Part shown: in pieces, positions 17,767 through 25,969 of the stretch | How the letters are laid out: every line of letters starts with the position of its first letter | How positions within the stretch are numbered: the first letter of the stretch is position 1 | Source: Streptomyces sp. 1-11 | Lineage (GTDB): Bacteria > Actinomycetota > Actinomycetes > Streptomycetales > Streptomycetaceae | DNA: 64,000 nucleotides | Direction of reading: 5' to 3' | NCBI RefSeq assembly: GCF_007176755.1 | Contig: NZ_BJTV01000003.1 | Coordinates: 186,001-250,000, forward strand | Translations under genes and position numbers: made by a program | Notes under the pieces: model-generated | The model's input: the letters and a program-made list of their open reading frames with translations, nothing else | Told to the model about the DNA's origin: nothing | Databases searched by the model: none

Positions 17767-18291
17767 TCAGCCCGCCCGGCCGGCCGGGATGCGCGCACCG
17801 ACCCGGGTCCGGGTCGCGACCAGTTGTCCGTCCTGCGGGTAGGCGTGCCAGGTGCGCCAGTGGACCTGGCCCTGGTGCCACTGGGCCAGCAGCGCGGTGA
17901 AGGCGTGCGGACTGCCGGGGAAGACACCGGCGAGGCCGTGCGGGTGGTCGGAGACGAGGGCCAGCAGCTCCTGGGCGCGACCCGCGAAGGAGCCCGGCGT
18001 GAGCACCTCGACGCGCGCCGCGAACTCGTACTCCCAGTCGTCGACCCGCTTGGCCACGCCCAGCGGCAGCGGGGTGCTGGATCCGGGGATGCACGCGACC
18101 GTCTCCGAACATCGCCCCCGCTCCTCCTCCAGCAGCACCTGATGGGACGCGCCGAGGAGCCGCAACTGCAGGCTGAGTCCGCCCAGTTCGAGGTCGAGGG
18201 TGGCCAGGGCGGGCAGCGGCTCGCGGCCCAGGGCCCAGGCGAGGTCGGCGGCACGGGTGTCGGTGTAGGCGGTGTTCAGGGTCGTGAGCAT
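17767..18291 (-). CDS. DUF2617 family protein
   Basis: 174 aa, starting MLTTLNTAYTDTRAADLAWALG. It is a soluble protein with alternating strands and the conserved WEYEFAARVEVL and VHWRTWHAYPQ segments of the DUF2617 family, which is often encoded beside the membrane spermidine-synthase-like gene as here (149-bp gap). Function is unknown. The roughly 350 bp between this start and the next gene hold its promoter region and a terminator but no further gene. Confidence 0.85.
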   Translation of the reverse strand: MLTTLNTAYTDTRAADLAWALGREPLPALATLDLELGGLSLQLRLLGASHQVLLEEERGRCSETVACIPGSSTPLPLGVAKRVDDWEYEFAARVEVLTPGSFAGRAQELLALVSDHPHGLAGVFPGSPHAFTALLAQWHQGQVHWRTWHAYPQDGQLVATRTRVGARIPAGRAG

Positions 18292-18549
18292 GGGTCGGCT
18301 CCGCTAACGAACAAGGAGAGGGGAGTTCGGCCTTGTCAGCCCAGTCGGCCCGGCCGGTGGGGGCGACTGCGGGAGTCCGAGGGCTGTGTCGGTGAGCAGG
18401 GCGGCCGTATCGGTGAATAAGAGGGAATCATGAACAGTGGTGCCACCACAGCGTTTTTACCCAAGTTCGTGCGGTTTCCATCCCTCAGAGGGCTCCACAG
18501 CTCAACTGTTCAACTACGGCGTGCGCGGGGCGCGCGGCCGGGAAACAGC

Positions 18550-18588
18550 CGGGCGCCCGCCGGACCGGTGCCTTCCGGCGGGCGCCCG
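18550..18588 (-). terminator. Hairpin downstream of Gly/Cys-rich gene
   Basis: Perfect arms GGGCGCCCGCCGGA (18551-18564) and its complement (18574-18587) with a 9-nt loop, about 55 bp past the stop of the minus-strand gene. Confidence 0.75.
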
Positions 18589-18642
18589 GGGCCCGGGTGA
18601 GGCGGCCGCCCCGTGCCGGCCGCCTCCCCCGTCCCCGTCGCG

Positions 18643-19008
18643 TCAGTTACCCCCGCCGCAGCCGCCGCCACCGCCACCGCACGAGGAGCCCCCGCCGCAG
18701 GACGAGCCGCCACCGCAGGAGGAGCCACCGCCGCACGAGGAGGAGTGCCCTCCCCCGCAGGAGTGATGGCCGCCGTGATGGCCGCCGGACGACGATCCGC
18801 TGTCCGCCGCGCCCGCGGCCCACCAGCTGTTGCCGCTGTTGTACGACGACGAGGACCTGGTGCGGGACGAGCGGGCCCGGCCGGCCGGGCGGGACCTGCC
18901 CTTGGCGAGGCCCGGGCCCTTCCCGCCGGCCCGCTTCCTGCGCGCGCGGCCCGCCGTCCCCGCGATGATCAGCAGCGCGAGCAGAGCCAGACCGATACCG
19001 ATCTCCAT
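18643..19008 (-). CDS. Small membrane protein with Gly/Cys/Ser-repeat tail
   Basis: 121 aa from ATG 19008, with a strong GGAAGGAGG upstream. The N-terminus MEIGIGLALLALLIIAGTAG is a single membrane helix. A basic Arg/Ser-rich linker and the motif NSGNSWWAAGAAD follow, then a tail of repeated GGGSSC units ending in a poly-Gly/Cys stretch with HHGGHH. Similar Cys/Gly tails end TIGR04222-type membrane proteins, but here the tail stands on an otherwise minimal protein. Function is unknown; metal binding or disulfide networking is possible. Confidence 0.8.
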   Translation of the reverse strand: MEIGIGLALLALLIIAGTAGRARRKRAGGKGPGLAKGRSRPAGRARSSRTRSSSSYNSGNSWWAAGAADSGSSSGGHHGGHHSCGGGHSSSCGGGSSCGGGSSCGGGSSCGGGGGGCGGGN

Positions 19009-19119
19009 GGCGCCGCCCTCCTTCCTTTCCCCCGAAGCGGCCCCCCGTGGGCGCCTCGCTGTCACCGCCTTGCGTGCGGTGACCGGGGGATGCCCGGCCG
19101 CCGGACACGTCAAAGCGGA

Positions 19120-19136
19120 GTTGAGGAAGTTCAGAG
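19120..19136. other. Candidate attL
   Basis: GTTGAGGAAGTTCAGAG here matches 30444-30460 with one mismatch, in direct orientation. It lies 75 bp beyond the integrase stop, where an att core is expected. No tRNA gene is present at either end, so the site would be intergenic, just upstream of the aminotransferase gene. Confidence 0.45.
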
Positions 19137-19156
19137 GGTTCTTCCACGCCAACGGC

Positions 19157-19188
19157 CCCTGACCTGCGGAAAAGGGCAGATCAGGGAC
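19157..19188 (-). terminator. Hairpin after int
   Basis: Interrupted inverted repeat: CCCTGA and CTGC on one side pair with GCAG and TCAGGG on the other around GGAAAAG. It may end the element's rep-xis-int transcript or be part of the attachment region. Confidence 0.45.
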
Positions 19189-19210
19189 CGCCGCTGTCTT
19201 CCAGGGCCGT

Positions 19211-20461
19211 CTAGGGGCCGTGATCTTCTCGCGAGGCACCCCACAGCACGGAGTCGATGGCACGCCGGGCACGCTCGCGGCTGTCGGGCATCAGGTGGGC
19301 GTACACCCGCAGCGTCAGAGCCGGGTCGGCATGCCCCATGTACTCGCTGACGGCCTTGATGTTCTCGCCGGCGTCCAGCAGCGCGGAGGCGTAGAAGTGC
19401 CGGAGGGCATGCATCCCGTGCTCGCGCGCCGACTCGTACTTGCCGTCACCGTCAGCTTCCGGGATGAGGCCCGCGGCTGCGAGAGCGGGCTTCCACTCCT
19501 TGCCGTTGAAGTTGCTCCGCCACACCATGCCCCCTTGCTCAGCCGTGAAGATCAGCCGGGCGGAGACCTTCGGCCCTTCCGGCACGTCCCACGGCAACGT
19601 GATCTCTACGGGCTTGTAGGCGTCCATGTGCGCCCGGAGGGTATGCCCCACGGAGTCGGGCAACGGCACATCCCGCCTCTTGCCGCCCTTGGGGAGCGCG
19701 AAGACCGGGTGCCCTTCCACATGCTTGATCTGCCGCACGACACGGAGTGTGCAACCGTCAGCGGCAATGGCGTCTTCAGCCAGTCCGAACACCTCACCCT
19801 GACGCAGGCCGCATCCGGCACCAACGTCGACCATTGCTCGGTACCGCTCCAGAAGGGCCGCTCGAACAGCGAACACCTGAGCGGGTGCCCACGGAACCAC
19901 AGGATGCGCCTCGGGCCTGGGTCGCCGGACACTCCGTGCGCTGCACGGATTACGCGACAACAACGAGTCATCGACAGCCGCCGACATGACCGACTGCACG
20001 TCCGCGAAGATGTTTCGGGCGTAGGAAGGGCCGATCCCGGGCTTCGCCTCCAGGGCGGCGAGGAATGCCCTGATGTGCTCAGGCCGGAAGGTCCCGACCG
20101 GTCGGGAGCCGAGCACCGGGTAGGCATGCAGCCGCAGACGCCGGCCGAGTTCCTTCCTGGCGGTCGCACTGGGCGTCTTGCTGTCCAACCACTTCTCCGC
20201 GTACTGGCGGAACGTGATCTGCATGGACTTGGGATCGGTGTACTGCCCGCGTGTCATGTCCGTCTCGATGGCGCTGAGCCACTTTTCGGCGAGACGCTTC
20301 TTGCCGTCGGGGAAGCTCTTGGACTTCTCAGCACCGTCAGGGCCGACGTACCGGGCCCGGTAGCGCATGCCCTTGCCATGACGGTCGGTCTTGACCTTGA
20401 CGGGCTTGCCATTGGGCCCGGTCTCGGACCTGTACCAACGGTCTTGGATGTGACCGGCCAT
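19211..20461 (-). CDS. int: Tyrosine recombinase, AICE integrase
   Basis: 416 aa from ATG 20461, which overlaps the xis stop (ATGA). The N-terminal part has an AP2-like/SAM-like arm-binding region. The catalytic domain has Arg in GCGLRQGEVFG, HALRHF and the tyrosine in LRVYAHL. It integrates and excises the element by site-specific recombination. The stop (TAG) falls where a related tail sequence at 30.3 kb continues GPETAQ: here HGP is followed by TAG and then in-frame TAL, so the tail seems to have lost about ten residues, probably without effect on catalysis. Confidence 0.93.
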   Translation of the reverse strand: MAGHIQDRWYRSETGPNGKPVKVKTDRHGKGMRYRARYVGPDGAEKSKSFPDGKKRLAEKWLSAIETDMTRGQYTDPKSMQITFRQYAEKWLDSKTPSATARKELGRRLRLHAYPVLGSRPVGTFRPEHIRAFLAALEAKPGIGPSYARNIFADVQSVMSAAVDDSLLSRNPCSARSVRRPRPEAHPVVPWAPAQVFAVRAALLERYRAMVDVGAGCGLRQGEVFGLAEDAIAADGCTLRVVRQIKHVEGHPVFALPKGGKRRDVPLPDSVGHTLRAHMDAYKPVEITLPWDVPEGPKVSARLIFTAEQGGMVWRSNFNGKEWKPALAAAGLIPEADGDGKYESAREHGMHALRHFYASALLDAGENIKAVSEYMGHADPALTLRVYAHLMPDSRERARRAIDSVLWGASREDHGP

Positions 20462-20658
20462 CAGGCAGCCTCCCCGATTCGAGAGTCCACCCAGGCGCGC
20501 ACATCGCTGGGGTCGAAGCGCAGGTGCCGGCCGACACGGAAGCCGCGGGGACCGGTGTGCTTGCGGCGCCACTGGTACACCGTCTCGACGCTGGGCAGTT
20601 CGAACATCTCGACCAGGTCCTCAGGGGTCAGGAACCGGTTCGGCAGGTCTGATGCCAT
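20461..20658 (-). CDS. xis: Excisionase, HTH_17 type
   Basis: 65 aa. A small winged-helix protein: FLTPEDLVEMFELPSVETVY, WRRKHTGPRGFRVGRHLRF and DVRAWVDSR follow the AICE excisionase/AlpA pattern. It bends att DNA and steers Int toward excision. It lies between rep (2-bp gap) and int (overlap). Confidence 0.9.
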   Translation of the reverse strand: MASDLPNRFLTPEDLVEMFELPSVETVYQWRRKHTGPRGFRVGRHLRFDPSDVRAWVDSRIGEAA

Positions 20659-20660
20659 GG

Positions 20661-22049
20661 TCAACAGTTCCTTTCGTCGGCGAGCAGTGTGGGGAGTTCT
20701 TCGCGGGCGGTCTCGCGGTTGTGCTGGATGTCGCGGCGGATGTTGGCGGCGAGCCAGGATTCGCCGGGGGTGTGGCCGTGGCCGGCATAGGCCCAATGGG
20801 CGAGGGTCAGGGTGGTTGCTTCTTCGTCGTCTGGGTCGGGCAGGCCGAGGGCGGCGCGTTGCTGGGTGGCGCGGTAGTCGGCGCGGACCTGGCGGAGCGC
20901 GCCGAGGGTGGTGGAGTAGCGGCGGGACTTGGTGGAGAAGTGGCCGCGGAAGCCGAGCATGTGAGCCCAGTCCCGTAACTTCCGGTCCGGGTAGAGCGGG
21001 TGGAGGTCGAGACATGCGGCGATGAGCCGGGCCGGGTGCTCGGGCACCTCGAGGAGGGCCAGGGCCTCTTTGTTGCCGATGCGGCCGTCTACGGTGCCGG
21101 TGGTCTCGGCAGCCTTGGTGGCGTACTTGGCGACGTAGGAGGCGACGGCCTGTTCGGTGATCTCGGCACCGTCCCCGAAGGCCCGGATCGGGCGTACGTC
21201 GATCTGCTCGCCCCAGCGGAGCAGGCGGGCCGGTTGGTCCCCGGCCGGGGGCACGTCAACCGCGACGCGGGCAGCAGCAGCGCGGATCGCGTCGTCGAGG
21301 AGTTCGCCCGTGGCCCAGGCCGGCGGGGGATCATCCGGGCCGTCGGGGCCGTCGAAGCGGATCACTGCGTGAAAGTGCACGGCACCGCGCTTCTGGTACT
21401 CCGCGACCTTGCCGAAGGAGACGCGGGACTGTTCGCGGGCTTCCTTCTGTGTGAGACCGGCCCGCTTGGCGATCTCGCGGCGGAGGTAGATCGTGAAGTA
21501 GCGCCACAGGTCGGAGGCGTGGTTGTTCCACAGCACCGCGCCCGCGTAGTCGTAGGACTCCGGGTCGAGCGGGGTGCCCAGCTCGGGCGCGTCCTCCTGA
21601 TGGTGGGTGCCGCAGCGGCAGGGCCGGGTGCCGGGCCGGTTGTGGACCGGGCCGAACGAGGGCGCGGTGAGGGTGGCGAACACCCGCGGGTGGTCGCGGA
21701 TCGTGTCGGGGGTGCCCTTGGCGGGGTCTCCGACGAGGCCGGCGCGGATGAGGTGGTAGGTGTCCCCGGCGTAGGTCCAGGCGCAGGCCGGGCACCGTGA
21801 GGCCCGCCGGTTGCCACAAGCCACGCGGAGGACGCCGCCGGGTTCGCTGTCTGTCGAGTAGGAGTGCAGGACATGGCCGGTGGCCGCGTCGCGGGTGACA
21901 GTCGCGCCCGACAGGCGAATCGGGTCGGTGCAGCCACCGGTGCGGCGGATCTGGTCTTGGATGCGGTCGAAGCCGGTAGACCCGGCCAGCCTCAGCACGT
22001 CGGCGAGGGTGGCCGGGTCCAGGCCCGCCATGGTGGCGGTGTCGGTCAT
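20661..22049 (-). CDS. repSA: RepSA-type replication initiator of AICE
   Basis: 462 aa from ATG 22049. Recognisable parts are a Cys cluster (RVACGNRR...CPACAWTY) near residue 75, the motif VFATLTAPSFGPVH, the HUH-like GAVHFHAVIRFDG, and VASYVAKYATK, which carries the candidate nicking tyrosine. These are the rolling-circle motifs of pSAM2 RepSA-like initiators. It starts replication of the excised circle. The gene directly precedes xis-int, the canonical AICE order. Confidence 0.88.
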   Translation of the reverse strand: MTDTATMAGLDPATLADVLRLAGSTGFDRIQDQIRRTGGCTDPIRLSGATVTRDAATGHVLHSYSTDSEPGGVLRVACGNRRASRCPACAWTYAGDTYHLIRAGLVGDPAKGTPDTIRDHPRVFATLTAPSFGPVHNRPGTRPCRCGTHHQEDAPELGTPLDPESYDYAGAVLWNNHASDLWRYFTIYLRREIAKRAGLTQKEAREQSRVSFGKVAEYQKRGAVHFHAVIRFDGPDGPDDPPPAWATGELLDDAIRAAAARVAVDVPPAGDQPARLLRWGEQIDVRPIRAFGDGAEITEQAVASYVAKYATKAAETTGTVDGRIGNKEALALLEVPEHPARLIAACLDLHPLYPDRKLRDWAHMLGFRGHFSTKSRRYSTTLGALRQVRADYRATQQRAALGLPDPDDEEATTLTLAHWAYAGHGHTPGESWLAANIRRDIQHNRETAREELPTLLADERNC

Positions 22050-22053
22050 GTGG

Positions 22054-22260
22054 TCACCGGCCCCAACGCCGCTTCTTCGGCGTGCTGGCATCGCTGCTGG
22101 TCGGCCCGGACAGGTCCGTGCGGCCAGGCCGGGACGACTTCGTGTCCCGCTGGCCGTCGTGCAGCTCGTGCGCCTTGGCGGTCTTCTTCAAGCGGTCGTA
22201 GTCGCCGTCGATGCCTTCGTAGTGGATGCGGTCGACTCCACGGCTCCAGTTGCGAGGCAT
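22054..22260 (-). CDS. Small basic AICE protein, unknown
   Basis: 68 aa, starting MPRNWSRGVDRIHYEGIDGD, with a highly charged, Lys/Arg-rich C-terminus. Its ATG overlaps the stop of the upstream zinc-ribbon-like gene and it ends 4 bp before repSA, so it belongs to the element's operon. No family is recognised. Confidence 0.65.
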   Translation of the reverse strand: MPRNWSRGVDRIHYEGIDGDYDRLKKTAKAHELHDGQRDTKSSRPGRTDLSGPTSSDASTPKKRRWGR

Positions 22261-22442
22261 CAGGCGGTCACCTCCTGCGGGTGCCCGTGGCGAGCGGTGC
22301 CGGTGCCCTTGCAGGCCGGGCAGGTCACTCGGAGGGTCACGCGGGTGCCATCGCGGTGCCGAGTGCCGGTGGTGATGTGGGCGGCGGCGTGGCCGTCGCA
22401 GTCGCGGCAGACACGCATACCGCGGGTGTGCTGGGGCATCAT
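22260..22442 (-). CDS. Small zinc-ribbon-like AICE protein
   Basis: 60 aa. Two CxxC pairs, CRDCDGHA and CPACKGTG, resemble half of a DnaJ-type zinc ribbon. The gene is coupled to the following 68-aa gene by an ATGA overlap. Function is unknown; nucleic-acid or protein binding is plausible. Confidence 0.65.
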   Translation of the reverse strand: MMPQHTRGMRVCRDCDGHAAAHITTGTRHRDGTRVTLRVTCPACKGTGTARHGHPQEVTA

Positions 22443-22533
22443 GAGGACTTCCCTTTCGGGTCCGTTGGATCTGGAAGTGGTGCAGGCGCCCGGAGCGGCG
22501 GAAGTTTGGCGACCGAGGCCGCTCCGGGGGCCG

Positions 22534-23082
22534 TCATGGGCGGGTGTTGCGCCTGCCGTGCCCCTTGGCCGCGTACATCGCGGAGTCGGCGGCAGCCAGG
22601 GCGTCAGTGAGGGCCGGCACTGAGAGCTGCGAGCAGAAGCAGCGGCCGACCGAGGCCGAGACCGGCAAGGTCCTTCCGTCGTGGTCGAGCGGTACGTTCA
22701 GGGCGAGTTGCAGGGCCTCAAGGCCGGGGGTGCGGCCGGGGTCGGTGACGATGGCGGCGAACTCGTCACCGCCGAGGCGGGCGGCGATGCCGTAGCGTCC
22801 GCACCAGGTGTTCAGACGGCGGGCGGTGGCGGTGAGGACGGCGTCTCCGGCGGCGTGGCCGTGGGTGTCGTTGGTGGCCTTGAAGTCGTCCAGGTCGACG
22901 AGGAGGACCAGGGCGCCGGGGTGCTTGGCCAGCAGGTGTTCGGCGCGAGTGGTCCATCCGGCGCGGGTGTGCAGGCCGGTCAGCGGGTCTCGGCGGGCGG
23001 TGGCCAGGCGGCGCACGAGGAGGCCGCCGTGGACGGCCCAGCCGAGCGTCGGTAACGCGGCGGCGATCACGTGGGTGTCCAT
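22534..23082 (-). CDS. GGDEF-domain protein (predicted diguanylate cyclase) on AICE
   Basis: 182 aa. One N-terminal hydrophobic segment (about residues 5-25) is followed by a complete GGDEF domain: DPLTGLHTR (32-40), VDLDDFKATNDTHGHAAGD (62-80) and an intact GGDEF at 104-108. No RxxD inhibitory site is present upstream of GGDEF. The minimal architecture lacks any sensor domain. The gene starts 3 bp from the end of the SpdD-like gene and so lies inside the transfer operon. It probably makes c-di-GMP, a developmental second messenger in Streptomyces. Confidence 0.88.
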   Translation of the reverse strand: MDTHVIAAALPTLGWAVHGGLLVRRLATARRDPLTGLHTRAGWTTRAEHLLAKHPGALVLLVDLDDFKATNDTHGHAAGDAVLTATARRLNTWCGRYGIAARLGGDEFAAIVTDPGRTPGLEALQLALNVPLDHDGRTLPVSASVGRCFCSQLSVPALTDALAAADSAMYAAKGHGRRNTRP

Positions 23083-23085
23083 TGT

Positions 23086-23379
23086 TCAGTGCCCCTTGCG
23101 CAGGTCGGTGATGAGGAAGCGGAGCACGACGGCGGTGACGGCGACGGAGACGGCGGTGATGGCGACCGCGAGGAGCATCGAGACCAGGACCGCGCCGACG
23201 ACCAGGACCACAGCCCCACCACCGGCAGTCAGGGCGAGCGCGCTGCCGGGGGTGAGCTGTATGGCCGGCCGCTGGGAGACCGACGCGGGGACGACCGGGA
23301 CCGGGGCGTGGACCGCAGGGACCTGAGCCGGTGCTGGCGCGGCAGCGGTGTCCTGGGGCGGGTACTTCGGTGCGAACAC
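23086..23379 (-). CDS. SpdD-like small membrane transfer protein
   Basis: 97 aa from GTG 23379 (AAGGGAAG upstream); an ATG at 23427 would add 16 residues. The N-terminus FAPKYPPQ is followed by a Pro/Ala-rich stretch and two adjacent hydrophobic helices (about residues 48-88) and a basic end. This matches small AICE/plasmid spread proteins that work with TraSA in moving DNA along the mycelium. Confidence 0.7.
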   Translation of the reverse strand: MFAPKYPPQDTAAAPAPAQVPAVHAPVPVVPASVSQRPAIQLTPGSALALTAGGGAVVLVVGAVLVSMLLAVAITAVSVAVTAVVLRFLITDLRKGH

Positions 23380-23395
23380 GGGAGCTTCCCTTCTG

Positions 23396-23581
23396 TCAGG
23401 CGTTGCAGCGGTGGGTGCGGGCGGCAAGTTCGGCGGCGGAGCGGTCGCGGTGTTCGGTGGAGAAGCCGCAGCCGGGGGCGGTGCAGGCGGCGGTGTGCTT
23501 GGTCTGGCCCCGGCCGTTGTTGTAGGTGCCGACCTCGACCGGGCCGACGCGGATCACGTCGTAGAAGCGGTTCGGACGCAC
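23396..23581 (-). CDS. Mobile element transfer protein (small, Cys/His)
   Basis: 61 aa, GTG start at 23581 with AAGGAGGT upstream. FYDVIRVGPVEVGTYNNGRG is followed by a Cys/His pattern (CTAPGC ... HRC) that could bind zinc. Proteins of this type are regularly encoded between spd genes of Streptomyces AICEs; their exact role in intramycelial spread is not known. Confidence 0.8.
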   Translation of the reverse strand: MRPNRFYDVIRVGPVEVGTYNNGRGQTKHTAACTAPGCGFSTEHRDRSAAELAARTHRCNA

Positions 23582-23601
23582 AGACTGACCTCCTTCCGGT
23601 G

Positions 23602-24249
23602 TCAGGTGAGATGGAGTTCGGCGGCGATGGCTTGGCAGGTCAGTGCGGGCAGGCCGAGCCGGACGGTGAGCGCGTCGGCGGTGATCTGCTCGCCGGTGCT
23701 GTTGCGGTGGGCGTCCGCGATCGAGCGGGCGTGGTCGAGCAGTGCCGGTGGAACGGCCGGGGACTTCACGGGCGCCTGGGTCAGTTCCGCCGCTGGGACC
23801 GGGGCCGGGGGCACCGGTTCGGGTGTGTCGGTGCGGTGCATCTCGACTTCCGCCGCCGGTTCCTCATCGGCCACCGGGGCCTGGGTGTCCGGGGTGGGGG
23901 CGTGGACGAGAAGGGTTCCGCCGAGGAAGGCGAGGGCGGGCCATCCGGCGACGAGGATGCGCAGCCAGGCGGGCACCTGGTGCAGGTCGAGCAGTCCGGC
24001 GGTGGCGACGTTGGCGCCGAGCGAGGCCGCCAGGGCGATGGCGAACCAGGTCCAGGAGGAGCGGTCTCGGCCGGCGCGCAGCCGACGCCAGGCGGCGACC
24101 AGGAGCAGGTCGACCGAGACCGGGTAGGCCCATGCCTTCCATCCGGACTGTCCGGCCGCCGCCGCCAGGTCGTGCAGGTGCGCGAAGGACAGGGCGCCGG
24201 CGATCACGGCTTGGATGAGGACGGCATCAGGGCGCAGCGAGCGGTTCAC
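23602..24249 (-). CDS. SpdB-like membrane protein, DUF2637
   Basis: 215 aa. Residues 1-115 contain about four hydrophobic segments (LIQAVIAGALSFAHLHDLAA, YPVSVDLLLVAAW and others) of the DUF2637 family. A Pro-rich linker and a helical cytoplasmic C-terminus (ITADALTVRLGLPALTCQAI) with a winged-helix look follow. SpdB proteins assist spread of AICE DNA between hyphal compartments. It lies 9 bp after traSA. Confidence 0.82.
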   Translation of the reverse strand: MNRSLRPDAVLIQAVIAGALSFAHLHDLAAAAGQSGWKAWAYPVSVDLLLVAAWRRLRAGRDRSSWTWFAIALAASLGANVATAGLLDLHQVPAWLRILVAGWPALAFLGGTLLVHAPTPDTQAPVADEEPAAEVEMHRTDTPEPVPPAPVPAAELTQAPVKSPAVPPALLDHARSIADAHRNSTGEQITADALTVRLGLPALTCQAIAAELHLT

Positions 24250-24258
24250 GGCGGCCCC

Positions 24259-25599
24259 TTACTCCGTGGCCGGTCGTGGCTTGACCAGCGACGGACCCGT
24301 CTCCGGGGCGTCGGCGGGCACGTGCGGCCGGAACCGCTCCAGGGCGGGAAGGTCCGGGACCAGGTGGGCGAAGTCCCGGCACGCTGCCTTCGCCTCATCC
24401 CGGGACGTGTGCGGGGTGCGGATCTTTGCCCAGCCACCGGAGGAGTCGGCCGCCACAGCGGTGCCGGGGCGTTCCGCGGGGATGAGGGAGGCGGCTGCGA
24501 CGGCATCCGGGGCGACGTCGGCGAGGCCCATTTCGGCGGTCTGTTTGTCGTTGACCCGGTGCACCACGCGGCCCGTGAGCTGGGCGCGCAGCATGGTCGC
24601 GCCCTTGCCCAGTTCGGAGCCGAAGCGCTGCCCGCACACCTCCAGGTAGATCCCGACCGCGCGGGCCATCTGCGCCAGCCGGATCAACGCGGTCACGATC
24701 CGCTCCCGCCGCTCCTCATCCTTCTTCGAGGAGATCAAGAACAGCTCCGCCACCTCGTCCACCAGGACGACGACGGGCACCGGCCGTAACCGCTCGGGCA
24801 GGTCCCACATGTCCGAGACGCCGTGCGCGCTCAGCAGGTCGAAGCGGGACTCCATCTCTCCCACCAGCACATCCAGCAGTGAGGCGGAGTCGTCCGGGGT
24901 GGTTACCAGGGCCGACAGCCGGGGCGCGTAGGCGGAGTGCTCGACACCGCGCTTGCAGTCGATCCCGACCAGCGCCACCGGCAGCCGCGCCAAGCCCTTG
25001 ATCAGATTCCGCTGATAGACCGACTTGCCCGAGCTGTTCGCGCCGAGCGTCAGCGCCATAGGCACCTGCCGGTAGTCACGGACGAACGCCGTCCCGTCCT
25101 CCCGCAGCGCCACCGGCACCACCAGACCCTCAGGGCGAGCCCCGCGCGGCATCCGGACCTGACGCAGCACGTCATAGCCCGTCATGCGCAACTCGACATA
25201 CCCCGGCTTGGTCTCCGCGATCGTCACCGCGTGCACGCCCCAGGCATGCCGCAGTCGCTCCGAGGCCGCCATCAGGTCGGCCGGTTCCAGGCCGGCGGGA
25301 AGCCGCAGCGTCACCCGCAACCCCGTCGACGTTCCCCGGACCCGGCGCACCTTCGGCGGGACCGGCAGCACCTCACGCCGGGCCACGTTCCGCGCGATGA
25401 AGGCCCGCATGCGCGACGGCTGCACCGTCAGCCCGCACACGTCCATCGTGGAGCGGTAGGAGAGGGTGAACCGGCCCCAGGTGACCGGCAGCCCGACCAG
25501 CGACCAGTACACGCGCGGAGCGCGGACCTTCGCGTAGCCGAGACCGCCGACCCCCGCGAGGACTCCGGTCGTCTCCACGACCACGGACAGGTCGGCCAT
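24259..25599 (-). CDS. traSA: TraSA, FtsK/SpoIIIE-like DNA translocase
   Basis: 446 aa. Walker A GANSSGKS at 186-193 and Walker B VVVLVDEVAEL (Asp281-Glu282) place it in the FtsK/TraB group. The N-terminal hydrophobic segments are weak and short. In Streptomyces a single hexameric protein of this kind moves double-stranded plasmid DNA from donor to recipient. The gene follows the SCO3933-like gene by 2 bp and precedes spdB. Confidence 0.92.
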   Translation of the reverse strand: MADLSVVVETTGVLAGVGGLGYAKVRAPRVYWSLVGLPVTWGRFTLSYRSTMDVCGLTVQPSRMRAFIARNVARREVLPVPPKVRRVRGTSTGLRVTLRLPAGLEPADLMAASERLRHAWGVHAVTIAETKPGYVELRMTGYDVLRQVRMPRGARPEGLVVPVALREDGTAFVRDYRQVPMALTLGANSSGKSVYQRNLIKGLARLPVALVGIDCKRGVEHSAYAPRLSALVTTPDDSASLLDVLVGEMESRFDLLSAHGVSDMWDLPERLRPVPVVVLVDEVAELFLISSKKDEERRERIVTALIRLAQMARAVGIYLEVCGQRFGSELGKGATMLRAQLTGRVVHRVNDKQTAEMGLADVAPDAVAAASLIPAERPGTAVAADSSGGWAKIRTPHTSRDEAKAACRDFAHLVPDLPALERFRPHVPADAPETGPSLVKPRPATE

Positions 25600-25601
25600 G
25601 G

Positions 25602-25931
25602 TCAGGCCACCGAGGTGATCGCGACCGCGCGGAACGAGATGCCGTGCCGCTTCTGGCCGTTGAACTCGTTCTCCCAGTCCCGTGCCTTCAGCCCGACCAC
25701 CTTCACCGGCATGCCCGGCGCCAGGCCCTCCGGGTAACCGGTCTCGGGGACGGTGACCTGGTAGAGGTTCCCCTCCCCCTCGTCCGAGACCAGCAGGCCC
25801 ACCGTCGACAGCGGCGCCCCGGTCTCCCGGTCCATCGCACGCTCACCGGTCTTGGCATTGGCCAGCTTCGGCGTCGGCGCGGTCGCCACGAACACCACAG
25901 CGGTCGACGTGTCGATCTTGAAAGACGGCAT
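25602..25931 (-). CDS. SCO3933-like AICE regulatory protein
   Basis: 109 aa, first gene of the minus-strand transfer operon, starting MPSFKIDTSTAVVFVATAPTP (GAGGGAT upstream). It is a soluble all-beta protein with no known catalytic motif, resembling the small proteins encoded just before traSA in many AICEs. Its promoter region carries the repeated operator described below. Confidence 0.75.
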   Translation of the reverse strand: MPSFKIDTSTAVVFVATAPTPKLANAKTGERAMDRETGAPLSTVGLLVSDEGEGNLYQVTVPETGYPEGLAPGMPVKVVGLKARDWENEFNGQKRHGISFRAVAITSVA

Positions 25932-25969
25932 GAGCACATCCCTCGTTCAGGAGGCCGCCCGGTGCGACC

